Source: an uncultured Kangiella sp. (GTDB taxonomy: Bacteria > Pseudomonadota > Gammaproteobacteria > Enterobacterales > Kangiellaceae). From it: a stretch of 64,000 nt of DNA. Below the pieces are notes generated by a model, which worked only from the letters and a program-made list of their open reading frames with translations, did no database searches and had not been told where the DNA came from. This document shows, one piece after another, positions 55,091-64,000 of this stretch (its first letter is position 1; the number at the start of each line of letters is the position of its first letter). The stretch lies in assembly GCA_947503435.1 (NCBI GenBank), contig CANNDL010000006.1:62001-126000 (forward strand), written 5' to 3'. The translations under genes and the position numbers were made by a program.

Positions 55091-56081
55091 AAATATATAC
55101 CAAGGTAAGCATTTAAGCTTTGAAGAAGCTCAACGATCTTTTATAGAATTATTATCTGGAAATATTGAAGTTCCAGTAGCAGCGGCCATGCTTGTTGCCT
55201 TAAAAACCAAGGGTGAGTCGATAGAGGAAATTGCCGGTGCAGCACATGCATTAAGGAAAGAGGCAATATCTTTTCCAACTAGAGATTATTTAGCCAGTGA
55301 TTGCTGTGGTACGGGGGGAGATGGTTTAAATACTATTAATGTTTCTACACTTTCTGCATTGGTTGCAGCAAGCGTGGGAATTAAAATCGTCAAACACGGT
55401 AATCGTTCAGTTTCTTCAAAATGCGGCTCATCAGATTTAATGAAGGCGCTAGGGATTAATATCAGTTTAACTCCAGAACAAAGTAAAACGCTTTTAGATA
55501 AAACTAATTTTTGTTTTTTATTAGCCCCAAACTATCATCAAGGAGTTAAGCATATTATGCCAATTAGGAATTCCCTAAAGACCAGAACCATCTTTAATTT
55601 AATTGGTCCCTTAGCAAACCCGGCTGAGCCTGAATTGCAACTTTTAGGGGTTTACGACAAAAATTACTGCAAACCATTTGCGGAAATATTAAAGATATTG
55701 GGTACTAAAAAAGCCATGATTGTCAATGGCTCTGGCCTCGATGAAATTGCGCTACACAATAAAACGGATATTACTTTGTTAGATAATGGAGAGATTACTA
55801 GCTTTACTGTCACTCCTAGTGATTTTGGTTTAAAAAGTCATTCTATTGAATCTATGCAAGTGGATAGTATTGATGACAATTATCAAGCGGCTTTAAATCT
55901 GATAAACGGTAAAGGAGCAGAATCGCATGTGGACATGGTGGCAGCGAACACAGGCGCCTTATTATATCTTAATGATCGTGCTTTAAATTTAAAAGATGGG
56001 GTTGCAAAGGCTAAAGAGGTCATTGTATCGGGAGAAGTTGCTGAGCATTTAGACAAAATCAAGGAGTTTTCTCATGCCTAA
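55074..56081 (+). CDS. trpD: Anthranilate phosphoribosyltransferase
   Basis: A 335-residue TrpD that joins anthranilate and PRPP. The PRPP loop is DCCGTGGDGLNTINVSTL, KHGNRSVSSKCGSSDLM forms the next motif, and IMPIRNSLKTRTIFNLIGPLANP gives the substrate-binding region. ATG 55074 is favoured by GGAG seven bases upstream; ATG 55083 is an alternative. Overlaps trpG by 17 nt and trpC by 8 nt. Confidence 0.95.
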   Translation: MLQMLENIYQGKHLSFEEAQRSFIELLSGNIEVPVAAAMLVALKTKGESIEEIAGAAHALRKEAISFPTRDYLASDCCGTGGDGLNTINVSTLSALVAASVGIKIVKHGNRSVSSKCGSSDLMKALGINISLTPEQSKTLLDKTNFCFLLAPNYHQGVKHIMPIRNSLKTRTIFNLIGPLANPAEPELQLLGVYDKNYCKPFAEILKILGTKKAMIVNGSGLDEIALHNKTDITLLDNGEITSFTVTPSDFGLKSHSIESMQVDSIDDNYQAALNLINGKGAESHVDMVAANTGALLYLNDRALNLKDGVAKAKEVIVSGEVAEHLDKIKEFSHA

Positions 56082-57441
56082 TATTCTCACGACTATAGTA
56101 AATCATAAACGAAACATTGTGGCCAACTCAATTGATAGAAGCCCGCAAGAAAATAGTATCCGAGATTTCAAAGCGGCATTATCAAAATCAGACTTTGGTT
56201 TTATTATGGAATGTAAAAAAGCCTCTCCTTCAAAAGGGCTCATTCGAAAAGAATTTAATTTAGAAGAAATTGTACCCATTTATAATAAATATGCGGATGC
56301 TATTTCTGTCCTTACAGAGGAGCGATTTTTTCAAGGAAGTTTTGCTAATCTTCATTACGTTAGTCAAAATACTAGCAAGCCAGTCTTATGCAAGGATTTC
56401 ATATTAGAACCAAAGCAAATTAGACAAGCTAGATATTTTGGAGCTGATGCTATTTTATTAATGCTTTCTATATTGTCTGACGATGATTATAGAAGATGCG
56501 CGCAGGAAGCAACAAAATTTAATATGGATATTCTTACAGAAGTCCATACTGAACAAGAGCTGCAAAGGGCTGTTAACTTAGGAAGTCAAATAATAGGAAT
56601 AAACAATAGAGATCTCAAAAATCTCTCTACCAGTTTTAAACATACAGAAAAGTTAGCCCAACGTGTACCAAACGATACAATTATTATTACCGAATCAGGT
56701 ATTCGTTCTCATGAAGATATCTGGAAATTATCTAAGCTTTCGGATGCATGCCTTGTAGGATCTGCATTGATGTCAAACTCTAATTTAGAATTAGCGTCCT
56801 CACAGCTTGTATATGGTGATATAAAAATATGCGGCGTGACTAATCAGTCGAACATGGCCTTAATCGAAAATTCACCCGCCTCATCGGTTGGAGTAATCTT
56901 TGCTGAGAGCTCTAAAAGGGCAGTAGAATCATACGTATCAGCTAGGAATAAAAAAAAGATAGGAGTTTTTCAGAATCAATCCATTGGCTTCATTCAAAGT
57001 AAAGTAAAGGAATTTGATTTGCAAGGAATTCAGTTACATGGCTCAGAAGGGCAAGGCTTTATTAATGATCTACGGCGACTGTTGGGAGAACAGATTTTTA
57101 TTTCCAAAGCTGTACACGTTAATGGAGCGATACCAAGTATTGATTATCAGTTGATTGACGAACTACTCCTCGACACTCAAATAAGCAATCAACAGGGTGG
57201 TACAGGACATGCTTTTAATTGGGAATTACTTAACAATAAGCATATACAGAAAAATCATTCCAAAATCAGAATTGCTGGTGGGCTAACTGCTGAAAATATA
57301 CAAGAATTAAAACAGTATGGCTTTTCTAAAATCGATATTTGTACAGGGAGTGAATCAACGCCCGGTATTAAATGTCTAGAAAAAGTAAATAACATATTTA
57401 AACAAGCAAAATTAAAGGGTCGTATCAATGACAATGCTTAA
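56074..57441 (+). CDS. trpCF: Fused indole-3-glycerol-phosphate synthase / phosphoribosylanthranilate isomerase
   Basis: A 455-residue fusion. Residues 1 to about 247 are TrpC ([47 protein letters not shown]). Residues from about 249 on are TrpF ([15 protein letters not shown] with catalytic Cys, [20 protein letters not shown] with catalytic Asp, [11 protein letters not shown]). This fusion is found in enteric and other gammaproteobacteria. It performs two successive steps of tryptophan synthesis. Overlaps trpD by 8 nt and trpB by 14 nt. Confidence 0.95.
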   Translation: MPNILTTIVNHKRNIVANSIDRSPQENSIRDFKAALSKSDFGFIMECKKASPSKGLIRKEFNLEEIVPIYNKYADAISVLTEERFFQGSFANLHYVSQNTSKPVLCKDFILEPKQIRQARYFGADAILLMLSILSDDDYRRCAQEATKFNMDILTEVHTEQELQRAVNLGSQIIGINNRDLKNLSTSFKHTEKLAQRVPNDTIIITESGIRSHEDIWKLSKLSDACLVGSALMSNSNLELASSQLVYGDIKICGVTNQSNMALIENSPASSVGVIFAESSKRAVESYVSARNKKKIGVFQNQSIGFIQSKVKEFDLQGIQLHGSEGQGFINDLRRLLGEQIFISKAVHVNGAIPSIDYQLIDELLLDTQISNQQGGTGHAFNWELLNNKHIQKNHSKIRIAGGLTAENIQELKQYGFSKIDICTGSESTPGIKCLEKVNNIFKQAKLKGRINDNA

Positions 57442-58636
57442 TGAAAATTACGATTACCAGGGTGCTTATATAGGTCAATATGGTGGGCAGTTTGTTCCGC
57501 AAATACTTATGCCTGCCTTGAAGCAATTAGAAGATGCATTTGAAAGTTCTTTAACGGATGAAATATTTCAAAAAGAATTATCCACTTTGCTAAATCAATA
57601 TGCGGGTCGTCCAACACCTTTAACAGAATGCAGTAGTTTTGCTTGCACTGACAAGGTAAGAGTATTTTTAAAGCGCGAAGATTTATTGCACGGCGGTGCT
57701 CATAAAACCAATCAAGTATTGGCACAAGCTTTGCTGGCGAAACGTATGGGAAAACAGCGTATTATAGCTGAAACCGGTGCGGGTCAACATGGCGTAGCCA
57801 CGGCTTTGGCTTGTGCGCTACTTGGCCTTGAAGCAACGATCTATATGGGTACTAAAGATATTGATAGGCAAGCTCCAAACGTCTTTAGAATGGAGTTGAT
57901 GGGTGCCAAAGTAATTGCTGTCGATAATGGTAGTGGCAGTTTAAAAGATGCGATTAATGAAGCACTAAGGGATTGGGCCGCTTCTTATGATTCTACTCAT
58001 TACTTATTAGGTACTGCTGCAGGGCCGCATCCTTTCCCGAAAATGGTAAAAACTTATCAAAAAGTCATTGGTGAGGAAGCCAAATCACAAATTCTTGAAC
58101 AAATAGGAACGCTACCAAATGCAGTTATTGCTTGTGTCGGAGGCGGTTCTAATGCCATTGGAATTTTTGCGGACTTTATCAAAGAGTCTTCAGTCAAGTT
58201 AATTGGCGTTGAGCCTGCAGGGAAGGGATTAGATTCTAAAAAGCATGGTGCAACCTTATTGAAAGGAACTGAAGGGATTATTCACGGGGCTCGAACTCAA
58301 ACGCTACAAACTCCAGATGGGCAAATTGAAGAATCCCACTCGGTTTCTGCGGGACTAGATTATCCGGCTGTCGGCCCTGAGCACGTACATCTTATGCAAA
58401 CGGGTAGAGCTCAGTATGTCGGAATAAGCGATGAAGAAGCGCTAGAGGCTTTTCAAGAACTTTCAAGAACAGAAGGAATTATTCCGGCATTAGAATCATC
58501 ACACGCCTTGGCATATGCAAAAAAGATGTCTTTATCTGCAACAGAGCCTATGAATATTATCGTTAACTTGTCTGGTCGTGGTGACAAAGATTTAAATTTA
58601 GTTATGGAAAAATTGATCAATTCGGAGCAAGGCTAA
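57428..58636 (+). CDS. trpB: Tryptophan synthase beta chain
   Basis: A 402-residue PLP enzyme that condenses indole with serine. The PLP lysine is in [10 protein letters not shown], the phosphate-binding loop is [12 protein letters not shown], and the [12 protein letters not shown] catalytic Glu109 region is intact. The start is ATG 57428 or 57434, both within the trpCF end. The stop forms a TAATG overlap with trpA, so alpha and beta chains are translationally coupled. Confidence 0.96.
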   Translation: MTMLNENYDYQGAYIGQYGGQFVPQILMPALKQLEDAFESSLTDEIFQKELSTLLNQYAGRPTPLTECSSFACTDKVRVFLKREDLLHGGAHKTNQVLAQALLAKRMGKQRIIAETGAGQHGVATALACALLGLEATIYMGTKDIDRQAPNVFRMELMGAKVIAVDNGSGSLKDAINEALRDWAASYDSTHYLLGTAAGPHPFPKMVKTYQKVIGEEAKSQILEQIGTLPNAVIACVGGGSNAIGIFADFIKESSVKLIGVEPAGKGLDSKKHGATLLKGTEGIIHGARTQTLQTPDGQIEESHSVSAGLDYPAVGPEHVHLMQTGRAQYVGISDEEALEAFQELSRTEGIIPALESSHALAYAKKMSLSATEPMNIIVNLSGRGDKDLNLVMEKLINSEQG

Positions 58637-59523
58637 TGCGTTATCAGAAAATGTTTAGCCAAAAGAAACAGAATAATGAACTTGCGTACATTCCCTTTGT
58701 ACTATTGGGCGACCCTACTTACGACAAATCTTTTGCCATAATCAAAACATTAATTGAAAGCGGTGCTGATGGGTTGGAGTTGGGTTTTTCTTTTTCCGAC
58801 CCCGTTGCGGATGGGCCGGTGATTCAAGAAGCAAGCCTTCGTCCTTTAGCAAATAACTTTAGTGTTATTGATGGCTTTAAGCTTCTAAAGCAGATCAGGG
58901 CTAGTTATCCTGATATTCCGATAGGTTTGCTGACCTATGCAAATTTAGTTTTTGCGCAAGGCATTGATAGTTATTACGAATTAGCCAATGACTCGGGTGT
59001 CGATTCAGTATTAATTGCCGACTGTCCGGTAGAGGAAGGGAGTTTGTTTTCAAAGTCGGCTAATAAGCATGGTATTGATACGGTGTTTATCGCGCCTCCA
59101 GATGCCACGAATGAAACTTTGTCACTAGTGGCTCAAAATTCTCAAGGGTATACCTATGTTTTAAGTCGTAAAGGTATCACAGGGACAGAAATTAGTGCCA
59201 ATCAGGCCAAAACAGATTTCTTAGGCAAGCTTCGTGAGTTTAAAAGTGCGCCATTAGTTCAAGGATTCGGTATTTCGACGCCTGATCACATATATCAGGC
59301 GGCTGAAGCAGGCGTTGATGGTGTTATTACCGGCTCAGCTATAGTGAAGCTGATTAATCAGTACTATAATGAACCACAAATAATGCTAGATGCTATTTCT
59401 GATTACGCTAAAGCGATGGCAAATGCAGCGCATCAAGCACAACACTTACTTCAAGAAGGGCTTATCAATGTCGATAGCGGAAACGATCAAAGAACAACTG
59501 CTTGCAATGGAGCAGCAAGTTGA
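58636..59523 (+). CDS. trpA: Tryptophan synthase alpha chain
   Basis: A 295-residue TIM-barrel subunit that makes indole. The catalytic Glu is in LELGFSFSDPVADGPVIQ, catalytic Asp in TYANLVFAQGID, and the loop YVLSRKGITGTE is conserved. It carries a C-terminal tail about 25 residues longer than E. coli TrpA (from about 268). This tail overlaps the YfcL-like gene by 56 nt, which suggests that read-through extended it. Confidence 0.95.
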   Translation: MRYQKMFSQKKQNNELAYIPFVLLGDPTYDKSFAIIKTLIESGADGLELGFSFSDPVADGPVIQEASLRPLANNFSVIDGFKLLKQIRASYPDIPIGLLTYANLVFAQGIDSYYELANDSGVDSVLIADCPVEEGSLFSKSANKHGIDTVFIAPPDATNETLSLVAQNSQGYTYVLSRKGITGTEISANQAKTDFLGKLREFKSAPLVQGFGISTPDHIYQAAEAGVDGVITGSAIVKLINQYYNEPQIMLDAISDYAKAMANAAHQAQHLLQEGLINVDSGNDQRTTACNGAAS

Positions 59524-59719
59524 GGAAGAAAAATTATTTTTGGTGGGATATTTAATTCCAATGGTGGATTTGATCCCGCAAGGGGACTTAAACGATTTAG
59601 AATGGTTTGCGGAGTTTGCATTGTTCGTTGAAGATGCAGTGGAATCCGATGGATTAAAAGATCCTGATGTTGAGCTCTTAGCAGAACTATTTGAAGAGCT
59701 ACAACCTGAAGAAGCATAA
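59468..59719 (+). CDS. YfcL family small acidic protein
   Basis: An 83-residue acidic protein (MSIAETIKEQLLAMEQQVEE ... LFLVGYLIPMVDLIP ... LLAELFEELQPEEA). It resembles E. coli YfcL, which shares the (L)F..GYL....L.IAE layout and a C-terminal acidic helix, and which lies near aroC in E. coli. I chose ATG 59468, inside the trpA end, over the longer in-frame 59390 start. YfcL has no known function. Its place between trpA and aroA, with overlap at one end and 17 nt at the other, makes it part of the operon. Confidence 0.65.
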   Translation: MSIAETIKEQLLAMEQQVEEEKLFLVGYLIPMVDLIPQGDLNDLEWFAEFALFVEDAVESDGLKDPDVELLAELFEELQPEEA

Positions 59720-59736
59720 GCTATAAAGGTATTAAT

Positions 59737-61017
59737 TTGATAGCAAGGCAGCTTATAAAAAGCCAGATAAAAAGCCCCACAGTTTCAATTCCTGGAAGTA
59801 AGTATTTAGCTAATCGATATATTGCGTTAGCTGCTATTTCACCTGGGAGAACTATTGTAAAGAATGTCCCTAATAATGACGATATTCAAGCAGCTCTTAC
59901 CGCAATAAAAGCACTTGGAGCCAAAGTTGAAATTAGTGCAGAACAGATTCTAATAACAGGGATATCAAACTATCACCCTCAGCACCCAATCATCCTTGAT
60001 TGTCGCGATAGTGGGACCTTGAGTCGTTTCATTACAGCGGTCGCAGCGACTTTAGAGTCTAAAGTGGTTATTGATGCCAGTGAACAAATGCGCTCTCGAC
60101 CAATGCAGGAAATAATCGACTCGCTTGTTGAGCTTAATGTCATTGTAGATTCTGATAATGGTCATTTACCTATTGGCTTAAATGGGCCGATAAAAGGCGG
60201 AAAATGTTCATTAAATGCTTCACGTTCCAGTCAATTTTTAAGTGGTCTGCTAATTGCAGCGTTAAAAGCAAAAGAAGATACTCTTATTCAATTAGAGTCT
60301 GAACCCGTATCCCAAAGCTATATTGAGTTAACCATAAAAGCGATAGAAAAATTCTCAGGCGCTGTTAAGCGTATTAATAATCGTGAGTTTCTAATAGAAG
60401 CGAATCAAAAATTATTAGCTTCAACCATTAATGTCGCTAGTGATGTAGTTTCTTGTAGTTATTTTATGGCAGCCGCGCTCATTGCTAAAACAAGCATTCG
60501 TATAGAGAACTATGACTTCGATTCAGTTCAAGGCGAGTCAAAGCTCCCTAGTGTTTTACAAATTATGGGTGCCGAGGTTTCAAAAGAACAATCTGATTTA
60601 TTGGTAAAATATACCAAGCCATTGAAGGGCATAACCATAGATATGGGCAATATGCCTGATGCGGTTCCTACTTTAGCTGTGATGGCAGTCTTTGCTGAAG
60701 GAACTACTCAAATCACTAATGTAGGTCACTTAGCTTTTAAAGAGTCAAATCGAATCGTTGATTTATGTGAGCAACTGAAATTGGTGGGCGTAGATTGCGA
60801 ATACGGAGATGACTTCATTACTATAACAGGCGGTTCAATCTTAAAAGCAACGCGAGTATCCAGTTGTCATGACCACAGATTGGCAATGTCTCTAGCTTTG
60901 TTGGGGATTAAAATTCCAAACTTAATTGTAGAAGATGCTCAGGCTGTAGAAAAATCATTTCCACAATATTGGCAATACCTTGAACAGATTGGTATTGTTT
61001 CAGAAGAAATTAATTAA
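59737..61017 (+). CDS. aroA: 3-phosphoshikimate 1-carboxyvinyltransferase (EPSP synthase), divergent
   Basis: A 426-residue EPSP synthase, which joins shikimate-3-phosphate and PEP. The TTG start at 59737 has AAAGGT six bases upstream. The motifs are PGSKYLANR (residues 19-27), DSGTLSRF (91-98), EQMRSRPM, SSQFLSG, PDAVPTLAV, FKESNRI and CHDHRLAMS, plus EKSFPQY. Compared with E. coli AroA, the catalytic Lys22, Gly at the PEP loop, the Arg124 position, SSQ, Asp313, Lys340-Glu-Arg344 and Arg386 positions are kept. Ser23 is Tyr, Ser25 is Ala and the Asn336 position is His. The substitutions touch the shikimate-3-phosphate pocket, so substrate binding may differ, or this may be a mildly divergent enzyme. 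Confidence 0.88.
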   Translation: MIARQLIKSQIKSPTVSIPGSKYLANRYIALAAISPGRTIVKNVPNNDDIQAALTAIKALGAKVEISAEQILITGISNYHPQHPIILDCRDSGTLSRFITAVAATLESKVVIDASEQMRSRPMQEIIDSLVELNVIVDSDNGHLPIGLNGPIKGGKCSLNASRSSQFLSGLLIAALKAKEDTLIQLESEPVSQSYIELTIKAIEKFSGAVKRINNREFLIEANQKLLASTINVASDVVSCSYFMAAALIAKTSIRIENYDFDSVQGESKLPSVLQIMGAEVSKEQSDLLVKYTKPLKGITIDMGNMPDAVPTLAVMAVFAEGTTQITNVGHLAFKESNRIVDLCEQLKLVGVDCEYGDDFITITGGSILKATRVSSCHDHRLAMSLALLGIKIPNLIVEDAQAVEKSFPQYWQYLEQIGIVSEEIN

Positions 61018-61068
61018 GCGCCCTCAAAGATAAAGAGAAGAGAGCCTTCAGCGTAAAAGAGGTAGAAA

Positions 61069-62160
61069 GTGGCAGGCGATAGTTTCGGAAAATTATTCAA
61101 AGTAACTAATTGGGGCGAGTCTCATGGTAAAGCCATTGGTGTCATCGTTGAAGGCTGTCCTGCGGGCTTGGAATTATCGGAAGAAGATATTCAACCTTTC
61201 TTAGATAGGCGTCGTCCTGGCCAAAGCAAAATAACCACTCGCCGTGATGAAAAAGATCAGGTGAGAGTTTTATCCGGTACGGTTAATGGAATTACCACTG
61301 GCACGCCGATTAGTTTGATGATCGAAAATCAAGATCAAAAGTCCAAAGACTATTCTGAGATGGCAAAAATATATCGTCCAAGTCATGCTGACTATACTTA
61401 TCAAAAGAAGTACGGCATTCGCGACGTAACAGGTGGCGGAAGAAGCTCTGCAAGAATCACTGCAGGTCATGTAGCGGCTGGTGCTATAGCCCAGAAAGTT
61501 TTAGCTAAAGCTTTAGGCACAGACATTGTAGGTTATGTGAAAAGTGTTAATGACTTAGTTTTAGATATTGATTCTTCAGAAGTGGCTGCTGAAAATATCG
61601 AGAAAACACCTGTTCGTTGTCCTGATTTAGAGTTAGCAGAAAGGATGATTGAGCGAATTGAACAAGCACGTAAATCAGGCGACTCTCTAGGTGGAGTAGT
61701 TGAGTGTCGAATTAATAAAGTACCCGTTGGCTTAGGCGAACCGGTATTCGACAAGTTAGAAGCCGATTTAGCAAAAGCCATGCTGGCAATTAATGCTAGC
61801 AAAGGTTTTGAGATTGGCTCTGGTTTTGCAGGAACCCTCGAAACGGGCACTAGTCATAACGATGTCTTTATTAATAACAACGGCAAAGTTGAGACTAAGA
61901 CTAATAATTCTGGTGGCGTTTTAGGTGGTATTTCTAATGGTATGCCGATTGTTTTTCGAGTGGCTTTCAAGCCAACCCCAACCATTATTAAAGAACAAAA
62001 TACGGTTAATCTAGAAGGCGAAGAAACCGTTTTTCACGGTAGAGGCCGTCATGATCCTTGTGTATTACCAAGAGCGGTTCCGATTGTAGAAGCTATGGCA
62101 GCATTAGTTCTATGTGATCACTTTTTAAGGTTTAGAGCTTATAAGGAGCTTTTTACTTAA
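61069..62160 (+). CDS. aroC: Chorismate synthase
   Basis: A 363-residue FMN-dependent chorismate synthase. The start is GTG 61069 with AGAGGT five bases before it. [55 protein letters not shown] and [20 protein letters not shown] are the family signatures. It completes chorismate synthesis for the operon. The stop overlaps the convergent SspB-like gene by 4 nt. Confidence 0.97.
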   Translation: MAGDSFGKLFKVTNWGESHGKAIGVIVEGCPAGLELSEEDIQPFLDRRRPGQSKITTRRDEKDQVRVLSGTVNGITTGTPISLMIENQDQKSKDYSEMAKIYRPSHADYTYQKKYGIRDVTGGGRSSARITAGHVAAGAIAQKVLAKALGTDIVGYVKSVNDLVLDIDSSEVAAENIEKTPVRCPDLELAERMIERIEQARKSGDSLGGVVECRINKVPVGLGEPVFDKLEADLAKAMLAINASKGFEIGSGFAGTLETGTSHNDVFINNNGKVETKTNNSGGVLGGISNGMPIVFRVAFKPTPTIIKEQNTVNLEGEETVFHGRGRHDPCVLPRAVPIVEAMAALVLCDHFLRFRAYKELFT

Positions 62161-62564
62161 TCCTGAAATATTATTCCTTCACCCGTTTCTTGCGCCACTA
62201 ATGCGTAAATATCTATATATGGTAATTTTAAGTATTGCTCATTACCGGAGAACTTTGCATATACAAGTATATGATCTTCTTTCCACTTAAATAAGGCTAA
62301 AGCTATAGGGGATATATCTAGAACTAATCTTCCATCGCACAGGTGCTCATCATCAATTTCAATATCTAAATTGTGTTTAAAGCTTATTAAGTACGCTTTA
62401 TGTCCCTTATCAATAATGTTTTTATATTCGGGTTGGAAATCTAACAACCTATTACTATGTGGCTTGCCTGACATTACTTGATTGTAAATAATATTATTCT
62501 TTCTTCTTATCCAAAAAAATAAAGAGCCTAGTATTAATATAATAAATGGGATAAGTTTTTCCAT
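62157..62564 (-). CDS. Membrane-anchored SspB-like protein (ClpXP adaptor domain)
   Basis: A 135-residue protein. Residues about 4-19 are a transmembrane helix ([16 protein letters not shown]) with an RRK positive patch behind it. Residues about 48-135 follow the E. coli SspB core in order: [13 protein letters not shown] against [23 protein letters not shown] against VRFNARFGGI, and [15 protein letters not shown] against LAIYARENGAGTMFE. SspB delivers ssrA-tagged or RseA peptides to ClpXP. The flexible tail with the ClpX-binding motif is absent, because the chain stops right after the core. The topology would put the domain in the cytoplasm. The function is inferred. Confidence 0.65.
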   Translation of the reverse strand: MEKLIPFIILILGSLFFWIRRKNNIIYNQVMSGKPHSNRLLDFQPEYKNIIDKGHKAYLISFKHNLDIEIDDEHLCDGRLVLDISPIALALFKWKEDHILVYAKFSGNEQYLKLPYIDIYALVAQETGEGIIFQD

Positions 62565-62566
62565 TA

Positions 62567-62968
62567 TTATTCAATACCTTTAGCTTTCTTTGCCTCTGCA
62601 TTAGTTCTAATGCCTTGAGACAAGGCATATTGCTTGATATAGCTCATGGAAGTTAAGAAATAGATAACCGATAGAACACTTATGCTGACAGACCAGAAGA
62701 GTTTGTTTGGTTCGATTATGTAATAGAAAGCGTAGAAGAAGGGAAGAAGGATAATGAACCCTGTCCAACCGTAAGTGTAGGTCTTCCCCTTAAACATTCC
62801 AGGTAGCGCAATGGTAAGTGGTAGCCACCAGATAACTAAGGAAATAGCTTTAATGGCGATATGTTCGTGATTTAACCAGATAAAAATCGGCAAGGCGATA
62901 ACGATGGCTACGTAGCAAGTTACGGCGATTAGGCGTGCTCTTAAGGCTTTTTTTAGATGTATATTCAT
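62567..62968 (-). CDS. DUF2069 membrane protein
   Basis: A 133-residue protein with four hydrophobic segments; the central WWLPLTIALPGMFKGKTYTYGWTGFIILLPFFYA is the DUF2069 hallmark. Function is not known. It lies 7 nt downstream of wrbA and 2 nt upstream of the SspB-like gene, in a run arsC-wrbA-DUF2069-SspB-like on the minus strand. The first three members of this run are a conserved gammaproteobacterial string. Confidence 0.8.
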   Translation of the reverse strand: MNIHLKKALRARLIAVTCYVAIVIALPIFIWLNHEHIAIKAISLVIWWLPLTIALPGMFKGKTYTYGWTGFIILLPFFYAFYYIIEPNKLFWSVSISVLSVIYFLTSMSYIKQYALSQGIRTNAEAKKAKGIE

Positions 62969-62975
62969 AGTTGTA

Positions 62976-63942
<967 letters not shown>

Positions 63943-64000
63943 GACTTTTGCAGTTGTCCTATGATTTAATAGTTGTACTATTATATGTATTAAAATAATT

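Overview
The window looks like a chromosomal segment of a gammaproteobacterium with low to moderate GC. The evidence is the gammaproteobacterial neighbourhoods: DUF2066-CDP-alcohol transferase-hda; rplU-rpmA-obgE; rpsT/murJ; ribF-ileS-lspA-fkpB-ispH followed by minor pilins; csiV-mfd; and arsC-wrbA-DUF2069. Leucine dehydrogenase, the L21 C-terminal extension and the overall gene set would fit Kangiellaceae (Kangiella/Aliikangiella-like), but that is an inference from memory. No phage, insertion sequence, CRISPR array, rRNA or tRNA was seen.

Layout. 0-9.9 kb: end of a DUF2066 gene, a CDP-alcohol phosphatidyltransferase, hda, a carboxymuconolactone decarboxylase-like protein, pheA, a pentapeptide-repeat/class III cyclase fusion with a TolB-like partner, pckA and ispB. 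10-18.8 kb: rplU (with a fused C-terminal HhH-like domain), rpmA, obgE, a diguanylate cyclase, VOC, MarR and serine hydrolase genes, rpsT, murJ and an EamA transporter. 18.8-33.2 kb: a PadR-type operon with two operator-like palindromes, leucine dehydrogenase, a probable lysine-degradation set (ALDH7 plus a saccharopine/lysine dehydrogenase), an EF-hand protein, csiV-mfd, an unrecognised 456-residue protein, an HD-GYP phosphodiesterase, a lipoprotein and a crotonase. 33.3-39 kb: the ribF-ileS-lspA-fkpB-ispH operon.

39.1-50.7 kb holds two consecutive minor-pilin/PilY1 clusters. Cluster A is pilV-pilW-pilX-pilY1-fimT-pilE and cluster B is a degenerate fimT-pilV-pilW-pilX-pilY1. PilY1-A has lost all three recognisable MIDAS motifs of its von Willebrand A domain, PilY1-B keeps them, and both keep the calcium-loop signature of the beta-propeller. 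An orphan ParA-like ATPase follows.

51.5-62.2 kb is an aromatic amino-acid supra-operon: DAHP synthase (AroF, type I-beta look), trpE, trpG, trpD, a trpC-trpF fusion, trpB, trpA, a YfcL-like small protein, aroA and aroC. It combines the first and last shikimate steps with the whole Trp branch, with mostly overlapping genes. In front of it I found two tandem transcription attenuators. Each has a short leader ORF with consecutive Trp codons (WW, then WWW-N-W-R-W), a GC-rich terminator with a T-run, and an upstream GCGGGC segment able to form a competing antiterminator. They share an 11-nt block and look like a duplicated regulatory unit. This is the most distinctive regulatory feature of the window.

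The end of the window has, on the minus strand, arsC/yfgD-like, wrbA, DUF2069 and a small membrane-anchored protein whose soluble part reads like the substrate-binding domain of the ClpXP adaptor SspB.
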